From assembly GCA_902604265.1 (NCBI GenBank), contig CACKXX010000004.1, positions 1 through 43,109 on the forward strand: a stretch of 43,109 nt of DNA, given 5' to 3'. Made by a program: the position numbers and the translations under genes. The stretch's first letter is position 1; each line of letters starts with the position of its first letter. Positions 27,442 through 35,950 of the stretch are shown piece after piece. This DNA comes from an uncultured Pelagibacteraceae bacterium (GTDB taxonomy: Bacteria; Pseudomonadota; Alphaproteobacteria; Pelagibacterales; Pelagibacteraceae). Below the pieces are notes generated by a model that was given only the letters and a program-made list of their open reading frames with translations, was not told the origin of the DNA and did not search any database.

Positions 27442-28551
27442 ATGCCAAATTTTATAATTCCATTTATAGTTTTAATTTTAGTCGTTGTATTTATCCACGA
27501 ATATGGCCATTATTATTTTGCAAAAAAATACGGTGTCGGTGTTACCGACTTTTCTATTGGATTTGGTAAAGAAATATTCGGTTGGAATGATAAATCTGGA
27601 ACAAGATGGAAAATATGCTGGATACCTTTAGGTGGATATGTGAAGTTTTTTGGAGATAGAAATGTATTCAGTCAAGCAGATCAAGAAAAAATAATAAATA
27701 AATATTCAGCTGAAGATCAAAAAAAATTATTTGTTTTAAAACCTTTATATCAAAGAGCAATTATTGTAGCGGGCGGTCCATTTGCTAACTTTTTATTGGC
27801 AATCGTAATATTTTTATCAATTTATATGTTTATTGGTAAGGATTTTACTCCAGCAATGATCGATGAAGTGCAGAACGAAAGCCCAGCACAAATTGCAGGA
27901 CTTAAGAAAAATGATTTAATATTAGAAATTGATGGAAATAAAGTTAAAAGTATTTTGGACGTTTCTAAGTTAATTACGATGTCCACTTCTGAATTTGTAG
28001 ATTTTAAAGTATCAAGACTTGAAGATGAATTAATTTTAAAAGTTAAACCAAATATTGTTGATACCGAAGACAATATGGGAAATAAAATTAGAAAAAGAAT
28101 TGTTGGGATTAAATTAAGTCCTTATAATAATGAAATTAATCATGTTAAATTAGGACCTGCAAAAGCTTTTTATCACTCAATAAACGAGGTTTATTTTGTA
28201 TGTGTTTCTTCACTAAAATACTTGGGTTCAATAATTGGCGGATCAGGAGATAGCTCACAATTGGGAGGACCAATTAGAATTGCTAAAATTACTGGCCAAG
28301 TAGCTGAATTTGGATTTATACCTTTTCTAAGTATTATGGCATATATTTCGATAAGCTTAGGTTTAATCAATCTATTTCCAATACCTCTTTTAGATGGAGG
28401 TCATTTAATGTTTTATGGATTTGAAAAAATTCTAGGAAGACCTTTAAGTCAAAAAACACAAGAAGGTTTTTTTCGAATCGGAATGTTTTTATTGTTATTT
28501 TTAATGTTTTTTGCAACTTTCAATGATCTTAAGGATTTAGGCTTATTTTAA
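27442..28551 (+). CDS. rseP: Site-2 (M50) membrane metalloprotease, RseP-like
   Basis: This 369-aa membrane protease has zinc motif HEYGH at residues 19-23 in the first helix and the second metal motif in NLFPIPLLDGGHLMFYGFE (LDG, near residue 311). One PDZ domain lies between them (about 125-205, with PAQIAGLKKNDLILEIDG). The family cuts transmembrane anti-sigma factors or signal-peptide remnants. In many Alphaproteobacteria rseP is beside dxr and bamA; here it stands between thiV and the HU gene, so it has moved or is a second copy. Confidence 0.92.
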   Translation: MPNFIIPFIVLILVVVFIHEYGHYYFAKKYGVGVTDFSIGFGKEIFGWNDKSGTRWKICWIPLGGYVKFFGDRNVFSQADQEKIINKYSAEDQKKLFVLKPLYQRAIIVAGGPFANFLLAIVIFLSIYMFIGKDFTPAMIDEVQNESPAQIAGLKKNDLILEIDGNKVKSILDVSKLITMSTSEFVDFKVSRLEDELILKVKPNIVDTEDNMGNKIRKRIVGIKLSPYNNEINHVKLGPAKAFYHSINEVYFVCVSSLKYLGSIIGGSGDSSQLGGPIRIAKITGQVAEFGFIPFLSIMAYISISLGLINLFPIPLLDGGHLMFYGFEKILGRPLSQKTQEGFFRIGMFLLLFLMFFATFNDLKDLGLF

Positions 28552-28598
28552 GCCATTTTTTTAATCCTAAAAAGTCAATAAAATCAACAATTTTAGAG

Positions 28599-28612
28599 CA
28601 CAATATATTGTG
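28599..28612. promoter_or_regulatory. 14-base perfect palindrome upstream of the HU gene
   Basis: CACAATATATTGTG is a perfect 14-base palindrome lying 90 bases before the HU ATG. It has the form of a dimeric regulator's operator. No regulator can be named. Confidence 0.35.
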
Positions 28613-28643
28613 GGTATAAAAAAAATATATACTAAAAAAAAGC

Positions 28644-28674
28644 TTGAAAAATAAAGCATTATGATAAATATGAT
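28644..28674 (+). promoter_or_regulatory. Candidate promoter for the HU gene
   Basis: A TTGAAA word at 28644-28649 and a TATGAT word at 28669-28674 form a possible -35/-10 pair, but with a 19-base gap, longer than ideal. They lie 28 bases before the ATG, with GGAG at 28692-28695 as the ribosome site. This is a tentative reading. Confidence 0.35.
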
Positions 28675-28701
28675 AATTAACCTAATAAACCGGAGCTAAA
28701 A

Positions 28702-28977
28702 ATGAACAAAAAACAATTAGTCGCTAAATTGGCTGGTTCTTTAAACCAAAGCAAAGCTGATGCTGAGCGTACTTTTGATACAATTACCAATACTATTCTA
28801 GATGCATTGAAAAATGATGATTCTGTGAAAATTGCTGGTTTTGGTACATATAAAGTGGCTAAAAGAAAAGCTCGAATTGGACGTAATCCTAGAACAGGAG
28901 AGCAAATTCAAATCGCTGCTTCTCAAAAGGTAAAATTCTTGCCTGCTAAAGCGCTTAAAGAAGTATTCAATAAGTAA
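28702..28977 (+). CDS. hup: DNA-binding protein HU
   Basis: This 91-aa protein is the usual HU length. It has MNKKQLVAKLAGSLNQSKADAE at the N-terminus and the DNA-arm signature GFGTYKVAKRKARIGRNPRTGEQIQI, ending in ASQKVKFLPAKALKEVFN. HU bends and compacts DNA as a dimer. The gene is flanked by its own promoter region and a hairpin terminator, so it is monocistronic. HU and IHF subunits look alike; the general sequence favours HU. Confidence 0.95.
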   Translation: MNKKQLVAKLAGSLNQSKADAERTFDTITNTILDALKNDDSVKIAGFGTYKVAKRKARIGRNPRTGEQIQIAASQKVKFLPAKALKEVFNK

Positions 28978-28986
28978 TTAAAGTTT

Positions 28987-29022
28987 TAACAGCCTTATTA
29001 CAGAAATGTATTAAGGCTGTTA
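28987..29022 (+). terminator. Hairpin terminator after hup
   Basis: TAACAGCCTTA (28987-28997) pairs perfectly with TAAGGCTGTTA (29012-29022) around a 13-base loop. The following sequence is not a strong T run, so termination may be partial or factor-assisted. Confidence 0.65.
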
Positions 29023-29025
29023 CTA

Positions 29026-29042
29026 TATGCAAGATCTGCATA
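29026..29042. promoter_or_regulatory. Short inverted repeat upstream of the ammonium transporter
   Basis: TATGCA-AGATC-TGCATA forms a 6-base perfect inverted repeat with a 5-base spacer, 74 bases before the amt start. Its TGCA-N5-TGCA layout is loosely like an NtrC half-site pair but lacks the CC/GG positions. It may be an operator or chance. Confidence 0.25.
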
Positions 29043-29115
29043 CCTATTTTTCCATATCAACGTTAGTTTTTTAAAACTTTAAAAATATAAAGATATTTTT
29101 AACAGAAGGAGATAA

Positions 29116-30417
29116 ATGTCAAAAATTTTTAAAAAATTAACAGGTCCTTTAGTAAGTTTATTTTTTTTACTAAATATGACTAGTGTAGGTTATGCTGAAA
29201 CTACAGTTTCAGCTGAAATAGGTTTTATATTTAATACCTTGTTGTTTCTAATTTGTGGATTCCTAGTATTTTTTATGGCTTGTGGATTTGCAATGCTAGA
29301 ATCAGGAATGGTTACATCAAAAAGTGTATCCGTTATCTGCGCAAAAAATATAGGTTTAGTTTCAATAGCTGGAATTATGTTCTGGATGTTTGGTTACAAC
29401 TTAGCATATGGAATCCCAGAAGGCGGATACATAGGTAAATTCATTCCGTGGTCAGATGCGAGTAAAATTGATACTGGTTATGCTGATGGTTCAGATTGGT
29501 ATTTCCAAATGGTATTCTGCGCAACAACTGTTTCAATCGTATCGGGAACATTAGCAGAAAGAATTAAACTATGGCCATTTTTCTTATTTGCAGCAATATT
29601 GTCAGGAATTTTATATCCAATCGTAATGGGTTGGCAATGGGGCGGCGGCTGGTTAGCTGTTGTTGGTTTCTCTGATTTTGCTGGTTCAACTCTAGTTCAC
29701 TCAACTGGTGGTGCAGCAGCATTAGCAGGTGCAATGATTTTAGGTCCTAGACTGGGAAGATTTACTAAGTCTGGAGCTGCCGCACCTGTAAAACCTTTTG
29801 CAGCGTCTTCAATACCTTTAGTAACCCTAGGAGTATTTGTACTATGGTTAGGTTGGTTTGGATTTAATGGTGGTTCACAGTTAGCAATTGGAACAGCGAC
29901 TGATGCTATTGCAGTATCAAAAATCTTTCTTAATACTTTTTTAGCAGGTGCTGGAGGTGTTTTAGCAGCAGCTGTTACTACAAGATTAGGATTTGGAAAA
30001 ACAGATGTAATTCAGATGCTAAATGGATGTATTGGTGGATTAGTTGCAATAACTGCCGAGCCATTAATGCCTTCACCATTAGCATCAATTTTAATTGGTG
30101 CAGTAGGTGGTGTAATAGTGGTGTTTGGTACAAAACTTCTATTTTCATTAAAAATTGATGATGTAGTAGGCGCTATACCAGCTCACTTATTCGCAGGTAT
30201 TTGGGGTACATTAGCTGTCCCAATAACAAATTCAGGAGCAAAATTTGGTACTCAATTACTTGGAGTAGTTTCAATTAATGTATTTGTTTTTGTAGTTTCG
30301 TACATAGTATGGAGCGTAATGAAAGCAACAATTGGTATTAGATTAAGTAAAGAAGGTGAAACCAAAGGTACCGACGTAACTGAAACTGGAGTTATTGCTT
30401 ACGCAATAAGAGATTAA
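29116..30417 (+). CDS. amt: Ammonium transporter, Amt family
   Basis: This 433-aa protein has a signal-peptide-like first segment ending at GYAETT, then 11 membrane helices. Family signatures are FFMACGFAMLESGMV (with MLESG), WMFGYNLAYG, GTLAERIKLWPFF, DFAGSTLVHSTGGAAALAGA (channel His in VHSTGG), LGWFGFNGGS and PAHLFAGIWGTLA (second channel His). It imports ammonium at the inner membrane. A clear AAGGAG ribosome site lies 6 bases before the ATG. No glnB/glnK gene accompanies it, and a terminator follows. Confidence 0.95.
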   Translation: MSKIFKKLTGPLVSLFFLLNMTSVGYAETTVSAEIGFIFNTLLFLICGFLVFFMACGFAMLESGMVTSKSVSVICAKNIGLVSIAGIMFWMFGYNLAYGIPEGGYIGKFIPWSDASKIDTGYADGSDWYFQMVFCATTVSIVSGTLAERIKLWPFFLFAAILSGILYPIVMGWQWGGGWLAVVGFSDFAGSTLVHSTGGAAALAGAMILGPRLGRFTKSGAAAPVKPFAASSIPLVTLGVFVLWLGWFGFNGGSQLAIGTATDAIAVSKIFLNTFLAGAGGVLAAAVTTRLGFGKTDVIQMLNGCIGGLVAITAEPLMPSPLASILIGAVGGVIVVFGTKLLFSLKIDDVVGAIPAHLFAGIWGTLAVPITNSGAKFGTQLLGVVSINVFVFVVSYIVWSVMKATIGIRLSKEGETKGTDVTETGVIAYAIRD

Positions 30418-30431
30418 AGAATCAATTGATA

Positions 30432-30475
30432 AAGGGGTTCTCTTCCGCATGTTTTCTACTCAAAGAGGGCCCCTT
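30432..30475 (+). terminator. Rho-independent terminator after amt
   Basis: AAGGGGTTCTCTT (30432-30444) pairs with AAGAGGGCCCCTT (30463-30475) in a 13-pair stem with two G-T pairs and an 18-base loop. It is followed by AAATTTT. It closes the amt transcript. Confidence 0.8.
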
Positions 30476-30500
30476 AAATTTTCATACTTCCTCTAACCTT

Positions 30501-30522
30501 CCCCCTTTTTAAATAAAGGGGG
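30501..30522. terminator. Second GC hairpin between convergent genes
   Basis: CCCCCTTT (30501-30508) pairs with AAAGGGGG (30515-30522) over a 6-base loop. It lies just after the minus-strand glycosyltransferase stop and after the amt terminator, so it may serve as the minus-strand terminator. It lacks a strong T tract on that strand. Confidence 0.5.
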
Positions 30523-30530
30523 TTTAGAAA

Positions 30531-31520
30531 TTACTCACTTTCATCCCACAATTTTTTGTAATCAATAAAAGGTGATAAGCCGTAGCTAGAATTAACATTT
30601 GTAAAATGAACAGATAAGCTTTTTAAAGGTGAAATACATACTTCTTTCATATAGATCTCATTAATGTATTTTTCAAAAGGATCATTTCTATCGATACAAG
30701 TTTTGTAAAAATTATCCCAATATTCTTCTAATAGTTTTTTGCTAGTCATAAATGTACATAAAGTTTTATTAACTGTTCTCCAGTGTCTTTTATTTCCAAT
30801 TAAAATATTGGTTTTCTGATTATCCATATATAAATAAGGATAATCTGCAGGACACATAAAAATATCTTTACTTAATTGAGATGTTATTCTTTCGTATGAA
30901 GCTATCATCTCATCCATCATTGGTTCAAAATGTATATAATCATCTTCAACAAAGAATACTAAATCTTCAGTATTCTTTTTAGCCGTTTCATAACAACAAA
31001 ATAAACTAGAAAGGTTTGAATAAGTTTGTTCATTTTTTTGTTCTTTAATAACTTTTTTATATTTTTGGTGATCAACTTTTTCGATTTTAATATTAAATTT
31101 ATTTTTGTTAGTTAATTTTTTTATTTTGTTTAAATTGTTTTCATTGGTATTATCATCAATTATTGTTAATTTTATTTCAATACTTGGATATTTTTCTTTA
31201 CAAAAGTTAATAGATTTTAAAAGTGAATTTAGGGATCTTAATGTATATTCGATTTTTGGAAGTTCAAAAATTCTTTTCTTATTTTGATCCCATATTTCAA
31301 CGTTACTATTTGTTCTAAACAAAACTAATATAGATTTAACTTTTCTAGAAATTTTAACCTCTCCCAAAGGAAGAACAATCGATTTTTCATTAATTTTTGA
31401 AAGATCTTTATTTAGCTCTCTTTCAAGAGTTGGAGACATGAAACTATTTTGATCAATTACTTCATAACCCATTATTTTTGAAAGTTTAATAAATAGTTTT
31501 TTTATAATGCTTTTTTTCAT
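30531..31520 (-). CDS. Glycosyltransferase, GT-A fold (putative)
   Basis: This 329-aa soluble protein has LTIIDDNTNENNL in the N-terminal nucleotide-binding part and LVFFVEDDYIHFEPMMDEM, a DxD-like metal/sugar-nucleotide motif, near the middle. Later segments (FMCPADYPYLYM, and RHWRTVNKTLCTFMTS) suggest the acceptor-side half of the fold. No membrane helix is present. It probably adds sugars to cell-surface material, but no polysaccharide cluster is nearby. The gene is alone on the minus strand, between convergent amt and a divergent rhodanese gene. Confidence 0.6.
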   Translation of the reverse strand: MKKSIIKKLFIKLSKIMGYEVIDQNSFMSPTLERELNKDLSKINEKSIVLPLGEVKISRKVKSILVLFRTNSNVEIWDQNKKRIFELPKIEYTLRSLNSLLKSINFCKEKYPSIEIKLTIIDDNTNENNLNKIKKLTNKNKFNIKIEKVDHQKYKKVIKEQKNEQTYSNLSSLFCCYETAKKNTEDLVFFVEDDYIHFEPMMDEMIASYERITSQLSKDIFMCPADYPYLYMDNQKTNILIGNKRHWRTVNKTLCTFMTSKKLLEEYWDNFYKTCIDRNDPFEKYINEIYMKEVCISPLKSLSVHFTNVNSSYGLSPFIDYKKLWDESE

Positions 31521-31551
31521 TATTTGTTTATGATAATTTATTTATATTATT

Positions 31552-31938
31552 ATGACAATTAAATCACCACAAACTCTTGTTGCAGAAGCTTTAAACGAGG
31601 TAAAAACCATTACACCAGAAGATGCAATGAAATTGGATAATGAAAATAAATGTAATTTAATTGATATTAGAGATGAGGCTGAATTAGAGAATCTAGGAAC
31701 CATTGAAAATTCTTTTCATATACCAAGAGGTTTGTTGGAATTTTCTATTCATCCTGAAAGTCCCTATGTCCAAAATAATCAAATAGATTTAAGTAAGGAA
31801 CTAGTATTATTTTGTGCAGCAGGTGGCAGGTCTGCTTTGGCTGCAAAAACACTTAAAGACATGGGATTTAAAAATGTATCTCATATAGAAGGCGGTTTTG
31901 GACTAATGACACAAAAAGGATTTAAAATTAAATCTTAA
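31552..31938 (+). CDS. Single-domain rhodanese-like protein
   Basis: This 128-aa protein is one rhodanese domain: NLIDIRDEAELENLGTIENSFHIPRG, then the active-site loop LVLFCAAGGRSALAAKTL with the catalytic Cys, and GFKNVSHIEGGF. It moves sulfane sulfur to a thiol acceptor such as glutathione or thioredoxin, or detoxifies sulfide-type compounds. It starts 31 bases from the divergent glycosyltransferase start and ends convergently with the ABA4-like gene, overlapping it by four bases. Confidence 0.9.
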   Translation: MTIKSPQTLVAEALNEVKTITPEDAMKLDNENKCNLIDIRDEAELENLGTIENSFHIPRGLLEFSIHPESPYVQNNQIDLSKELVLFCAAGGRSALAAKTLKDMGFKNVSHIEGGFGLMTQKGFKIKS

Positions 31939-32408
31939 TCATAAAGAGATATTCTTTTTGCAAAGAAAATTCTAATTAACCAATAAATAAATATCCCTAA
32001 AGGACCAGTAAAATAAGTTACAAACAAAGGAATAAATACAAGAAATTTTGACATTGAAAATTTTCTACTATCACTAACTATCCAAGAACCACAAAATAAA
32101 TTAATTGCGAGGAAGTGTGTCCAAAAAATAATTAAAAAAGCCTTTTCATTAAATAGTTCTTTTAAGGAATCTATACTTAAATATAAATTAAAATTTTGAC
32201 TGTAATCATATCCAGAAACAAAAAAATAATAAACCAAATATAAATAAACCGCACTTAATATAAAAGGAGGAAAGACTGAGCTAACAAAAATGCCACAAAC
32301 TTTTGAATTTGGAAAAAAAATTAAAATAAACCAAAAAGGTATTATACCGATATTCAACCATAAATAGATCATATCAATAGTAAAAAAAATAGAAATTTGT
32401 TCGACCAT
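31935..32408 (-). CDS. ABA4-like (DUF4281) integral membrane protein
   Basis: With the ATG at 32408 the protein has 157 aa and about four to five membrane helices; a longer frame to 32507 would run into the divergent recX gene. The pattern LWLNIGIIPFWFILIFFPNSK, FWTHFLAINLFCGSWIVSDS and FTGPLGIFIYWLIR matches the ABA4-like family. In plants, ABA4 is needed for neoxanthin formation; bacterial members have no settled role, though a link to carotenoids has been suggested. It could relate to the retinal/carotenoid metabolism of SAR11, which is inference. Confidence 0.65.
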   Translation of the reverse strand: MVEQISIFFTIDMIYLWLNIGIIPFWFILIFFPNSKVCGIFVSSVFPPFILSAVYLYLVYYFFVSGYDYSQNFNLYLSIDSLKELFNEKAFLIIFWTHFLAINLFCGSWIVSDSRKFSMSKFLVFIPLFVTYFTGPLGIFIYWLIRIFFAKRISLYD

Positions 32409-32436
32409 AAGAAAATGTATTATATTACAACAATCT

Positions 32437-33000
32437 ATGATTCCTATTAAAAATAAAAAAAAAAATTTAGAAGCTACTGTTGAGGAAATGCGTAATTTTG
32501 CATTCACCTATATTGAAAAGTATGCTCCATCAAAACAACAATTAAAGACCTATTTATTAAAAAAATATCTTAAAACAAAGATACCAAGTGTTAATAAATC
32601 AAATATTACTGATCTAATAAATCTTGTTCTAGAGGATTTAGAAAAAACAAAATTCATTAATGATAAATTCTACTCAAATTCAAAAGCTAAAAGTTTAATT
32701 CAAAGAGGCAGTTCAATTAATAAAATAAGAAATTATTTATTTTCCAAAGGTGTTAAAGACAAATACATTAAAACTACTTTAGATGAGATTATAGCTAATA
32801 ATGAAGACCAAGATTTTTTTTCAGCTATCAAGGTATGTAAAAAAAAAAGAATAGGTCCATCTAGAGATGAAAATAATAGACCCCTTTTTTATAAAAAGGA
32901 TATAGGAATTTTAGCGAGATCTGGATTTGATTTTGATACTTCCAAAAGAGTTATGGATTTGGAAAAATCTGAATATTTAAAAATAATAAATCTACTTTAG
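32437..33000 (+). CDS. recX: Regulatory protein RecX
   Basis: This 187-aa helical protein has the RecX repeat structure: MRNFAFTYIEKYAPSKQQLKTYLLKK, LVLEDLEKTKFINDKFYSNSKAKSLIQRG (the LxxxxFINDxxYA signature), and FYKKDIGILARSGFDFDTSKRVM. RecX binds RecA filaments and limits RecA activity. It stands apart from recA. It is divergent from the ABA4-like gene (28-base gap) and overlaps a small minus-strand gene by 9 bases at its 3' end. Confidence 0.85.
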   Translation: MIPIKNKKKNLEATVEEMRNFAFTYIEKYAPSKQQLKTYLLKKYLKTKIPSVNKSNITDLINLVLEDLEKTKFINDKFYSNSKAKSLIQRGSSINKIRNYLFSKGVKDKYIKTTLDEIIANNEDQDFFSAIKVCKKKRIGPSRDENNRPLFYKKDIGILARSGFDFDTSKRVMDLEKSEYLKIINLL

Positions 33001-33135
33001 TTTTTTTTTATTTTTTTCATTAAGATAATAATTAATTTTATTTCTAATATAATTTTTTACAAAAACGAAAACTAGAAGTCCAAAAATTGAAACCGATATA
33101 ATAATTATTAGTATTATTCTTAACTGTTCACTCAT
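32992..33135 (-). CDS. 47-aa single-helix membrane peptide downstream of cysQ
   Basis: This short frame begins at the ATG that overlaps the cysQ stop (TAATG on the minus strand). It encodes 47 aa: MSEQLRIILIIIISVSIFGL, then VFVFVKNYIRNKINYYLNEK and a lysine tail. A transmembrane helix spans about residues 7-26, followed by a positively charged cytoplasmic end. Translational coupling to cysQ and the membrane/charge pattern support a real gene. I do not recognise the family. Confidence 0.55.
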   Translation of the reverse strand: MSEQLRIILIIIISVSIFGLLVFVFVKNYIRNKINYYLNEKNKKKLK

Positions 33136-33917
33136 TAAAGTAATACAGATCTTTTTAAAATTAAACTCGGATTTTTAAAATTTTTTTTTCCATACAACAC
33201 CTCTTTGCTTTCAAAGTCTGTAATTAAACCTCCAGCATTTTTAAGTATAGCATGACCTGCAGCAATATCCCACTCACAAGCCCTAGGTTCAGTGATGTAT
33301 AAATCATATTCACCTGTAGCAATCACACAAAACTTTAAAGAACTTTTCATCTTAACATATTCAGTAACATTAAACTTTTTATGCCAGTCTTCAATTTGAG
33401 GTTTTAGTTTATTTGAATAAGATACAGCCTTTATTTCACCCTTTCTCGATACTTTTTTACAAGTTAATTTTTTTTCTTTGTTATCAGATATTTCAAAGCA
33501 CATACCTTTATCATAAGTATAAAATAATCTTTTTTTTGCTGGAGCATATATAATTCCAATTTCAGGTCTATTGTTTATTATTAATCCAGCATTAATTGTA
33601 AACTCATCTCTTTCATTTATATAATCATGCGTACCATCAATAGGGTCTATTAACCAAAAAGTTTTTAAATTTTGATTTGACTTATTGGCAGAATCTTCTT
33701 CAGAGACGATTGGTATGTTAGGCGTTATTTTTTTAATTTTACTAGTTAATAGATTGTTTACTTGAATATCACCATTGGTAACTGGCGTGTTATCATTTTT
33801 AATTTCTTTTTTTAATCCTTCTTTTCTTAACTTAAGAGAAATCCTTCCAGCTTCTTCAAACAAGGGTATTAAATTTTTTGTAATTTTTTTTTTATTCTCA
33901 ATAATCATCAATTTCAA
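33135..33917 (-). CDS. cysQ: 3'(2'),5'-bisphosphate nucleotidase (CysQ) of the inositol monophosphatase family
   Basis: This protein of about 257-260 aa (start 33917 or the ATG at 33908) has the IMPase-family metal sites: IVSEEDS, WLIDPIDGTHDYI (the WxxDPIDGT motif) and EWDIAAGHAILKNAGG (WDxAAG). A shorter active pocket and the neighbourhood favour CysQ, which removes the 3'-phosphate of PAP after sulfate assimilation. It overlaps the DUF3553 gene upstream by 10-20 bases. Confidence 0.82.
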   Translation of the reverse strand: MKLMIIENKKKITKNLIPLFEEAGRISLKLRKEGLKKEIKNDNTPVTNGDIQVNNLLTSKIKKITPNIPIVSEEDSANKSNQNLKTFWLIDPIDGTHDYINERDEFTINAGLIINNRPEIGIIYAPAKKRLFYTYDKGMCFEISDNKEKKLTCKKVSRKGEIKAVSYSNKLKPQIEDWHKKFNVTEYVKMKSSLKFCVIATGEYDLYITEPRACEWDIAAGHAILKNAGGLITDFESKEVLYGKKNFKNPSLILKRSVLL

Positions 33918-34077
33918 ATTTTTCTAATTCAATATTTTCTGCATTAATTACTTTTTTTCCTGCATTTTCAAAATTGACGGTAATTTTATTATTAATTATT
34001 GATTGAACTTGCCCAATTCCCCAATCCTTATTTAAAGGGTTAATTACTTTGTCGCCAGGTTCAAATTCTAAAATCAT
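33898..34077 (-). CDS. DUF3553 small protein
   Basis: With the ATG at 34077 this is a 59-aa protein. It has the family pattern FEPGDKVINPLNKDWGIGQV, then QSIINNKITVNFENAGKKVI and IELEKFE. The fold is an SH3/CarD-like barrel, similar to RNA polymerase-binding domains, and the function is unknown. A longer in-frame start at 34224 would overlap the divergent mnmA coding region and is not favoured. It is divergent from mnmA with a 40-base gap. Confidence 0.8.
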   Translation of the reverse strand: MILEFEPGDKVINPLNKDWGIGQVQSIINNKITVNFENAGKKVINAENIELEKFEIDDY

Positions 34078-34117
34078 TTTATGTACCTTATAATAGAAAT
34101 CAGTATAAATACCATCA

Positions 34118-35233
34118 ATGAGTAATAAAAAAAATTCTATTGGTTTAAATAAAGATCCAAATAATACTACAGTAGTTGTAGCAATGTCTGGTGGAGTTGA
34201 TTCATCAACTGTTGCAGGTATCATGAAAGGCCAAGGTTATAATGTTATTGGAATTACACTAAAATTGTATGATGACACAAAGCAAGTTTCAAAATCAAAA
34301 CAATGTTGCGCCGGGCAAGATATTCTAGATGCAAAAAGAGTTGCCGATAAGTTAGGAATTGAACACAAAATTTTGTATTACCAAAATAAATTCAAATCTG
34401 GGGTTATAGATAATTTTGTGGAAAGCTATTTAAAAGGAGAGACACCAATTCCGTGTGTGCAATGTAATCAAACAGTAAAATTTAAAGATTTATTTGAAGA
34501 GTCAAAAAATTTAAATGCTGATGCATTAATTACAGGCCATTATGTTAAAAGTGTAACTACTGACAACGAAACAAATATGTATAAAGCTATAGACGAAAAT
34601 AGAGATCAGAGTTATTTTTTATTTAATACTACAAGAGAACAATTAAATTATCTGAGGTTTCCTCTTGGAGGAATGTTAAAAAATGAAACAAGAGATATTG
34701 CCAAAAAATTTGGTTTAAATGTGGCTGACAAGCCAGATAGTCAGGACATATGTTTTGTTCCAAACGGTGATTACTCTTCAGTAATTAAAAAATATAGACC
34801 AGATGCGTATCAAAAAGGAAACATAAAGGATATAAACGGAAAGGTACTAGGCGTTCATGAAGGAATTATAAATTTTACAATTGGACAAAGACGTGGAATA
34901 AAAGTTTCAGATAAAGAGCCACTTTATGTAATAGAAATAGATGATGAAAAAAATGAAATCGTCGTAGGTACTAAAAAACATTTATCTCAAAAAGAAATTA
35001 AATTAAAAAATTTAAATTTATTATGTAAACCAAGAGAGCTAAAAGAAGAAATCTTAGTAAAAGTTAGGTCTACCGGAAGAATGATTAAAGCAAATATAGA
35101 TTACAAAAAGGATACAGCTAGCATTAAATTGTTAGAAGATGAGTATGGAATTTCTCCAGGCCAAGCATGTGTATTTTATTCTAAAAATGAAATAGGATAT
35201 AAAGTTTTAGGAGGTGGATGGATAACAAAGTAA
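34118..35233 (+). CDS. mnmA: tRNA-specific 2-thiouridylase MnmA
   Basis: This 371-aa protein makes 2-thiouridine at the wobble position (U34) of tRNA for Glu, Gln and Lys. PP-loop ATPase motif AMSGGVDSS is at residues 22-30. The two catalytic cysteines are in [14 protein letters not shown] and [12 protein letters not shown]-terminal tRNA-binding domain motifs ([18 protein letters not shown]) are present. The start at 34118 is preceded by AT-rich sequence without a strong ribosome site. Confidence 0.95.
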   Translation: MSNKKNSIGLNKDPNNTTVVVAMSGGVDSSTVAGIMKGQGYNVIGITLKLYDDTKQVSKSKQCCAGQDILDAKRVADKLGIEHKILYYQNKFKSGVIDNFVESYLKGETPIPCVQCNQTVKFKDLFEESKNLNADALITGHYVKSVTTDNETNMYKAIDENRDQSYFLFNTTREQLNYLRFPLGGMLKNETRDIAKKFGLNVADKPDSQDICFVPNGDYSSVIKKYRPDAYQKGNIKDINGKVLGVHEGIINFTIGQRRGIKVSDKEPLYVIEIDDEKNEIVVGTKKHLSQKEIKLKNLNLLCKPRELKEEILVKVRSTGRMIKANIDYKKDTASIKLLEDEYGISPGQACVFYSKNEIGYKVLGGGWITK

Positions 35234-35235
35234 AA

Positions 35236-35946
35236 TTATTGTTTTTTCCACATAAAGAATGTCAACAAGTAAAAAGTTATTACTCCTAAGAAATAATCCC
35301 ATTCAAGTGCATGTTTAAAAAATTTCAGATTTAAACTAAGAAATGTGTCACCTGGTAAACTTATTATTGGAATACTTATTACAGCAACAACTACTAAAAA
35401 GCTAACTAAAATAATTTTTGTTATTAATATTTTTTCGTTAATAATATTTAATAATTTGTTTCTAAATGAATATAACGTTGCAACTAGGTAGGCTTGAGCT
35501 ACAATTTCAAAAATAATAAACATTAACATTATTATTCTTCTAAATAATTTATATAAATCATAGTCATATTTAACACCCAAAAATATCGAGTGGAGCACCA
35601 AGCAAACTGCAGATGCGACACCAAAATATAAGAATTTTTTAACATACTTGTGTTCTCCATATATTGAGAGAATAATTTTTTTATTATGTATCCAGTATTT
35701 TATTAATAGGTAAGCAGTTAGAAACATTGCAGGTTTAAAAATCAAATAAGTTGGAAAAACTCTAGCTGTTCTGCTTATTGATGCTCCACCATCTAAATAT
35801 GGAAAAATGAAACCAACAAGAACATCTTCTTTATTTGGAAATAAATCATGAAATGTTGTTATTAAAATTAAGCATGTATTTACTGCTATAAAGGGAATAA
35901 TAAAAATCCATATACTTATGGATTTAACCTTATTAATGCTGTTCAT
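35236..35946 (-). CDS. Hypothetical integral membrane protein (six helices)
   Basis: This 236-aa protein has about six membrane helices. Between helices 1 and 2 is the soluble loop LFPNKEDVLVGFIFPYLDGG, then ASISRTARVFPTY, which vaguely recalls the Frag1/DRAM/Sfk1 family (lumenal loop with a conserved P-Y-x-DGG-like motif). The similarity is too weak to assign. It has no recognisable catalytic motif. A tiny basic gene lies four bases upstream. Its 3' end converges with mnmA. Confidence 0.7.
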   Translation of the reverse strand: MNSINKVKSISIWIFIIPFIAVNTCLILITTFHDLFPNKEDVLVGFIFPYLDGGASISRTARVFPTYLIFKPAMFLTAYLLIKYWIHNKKIILSIYGEHKYVKKFLYFGVASAVCLVLHSIFLGVKYDYDLYKLFRRIIMLMFIIFEIVAQAYLVATLYSFRNKLLNIINEKILITKIILVSFLVVVAVISIPIISLPGDTFLSLNLKFFKHALEWDYFLGVITFYLLTFFMWKKQ

Positions 35947-35950
35947 TAAA

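Noticed and set aside
29026..29042. NtrC binding site before amt
   Set aside because: The repeat lacks the CC/GG core of the NtrC consensus and no sigma-54 promoter pattern is present. Kept only as a weak inverted repeat.
32409..32507. Extended N-terminus of the ABA4-like gene
   Set aside because: It would overlap the divergent recX start. The ATG at 32408 fits the family.
34078..34224. Extended N-terminus of the DUF3553 gene
   Set aside because: It would run antisense through the start of mnmA. The family core begins at the internal ATG at 34077.
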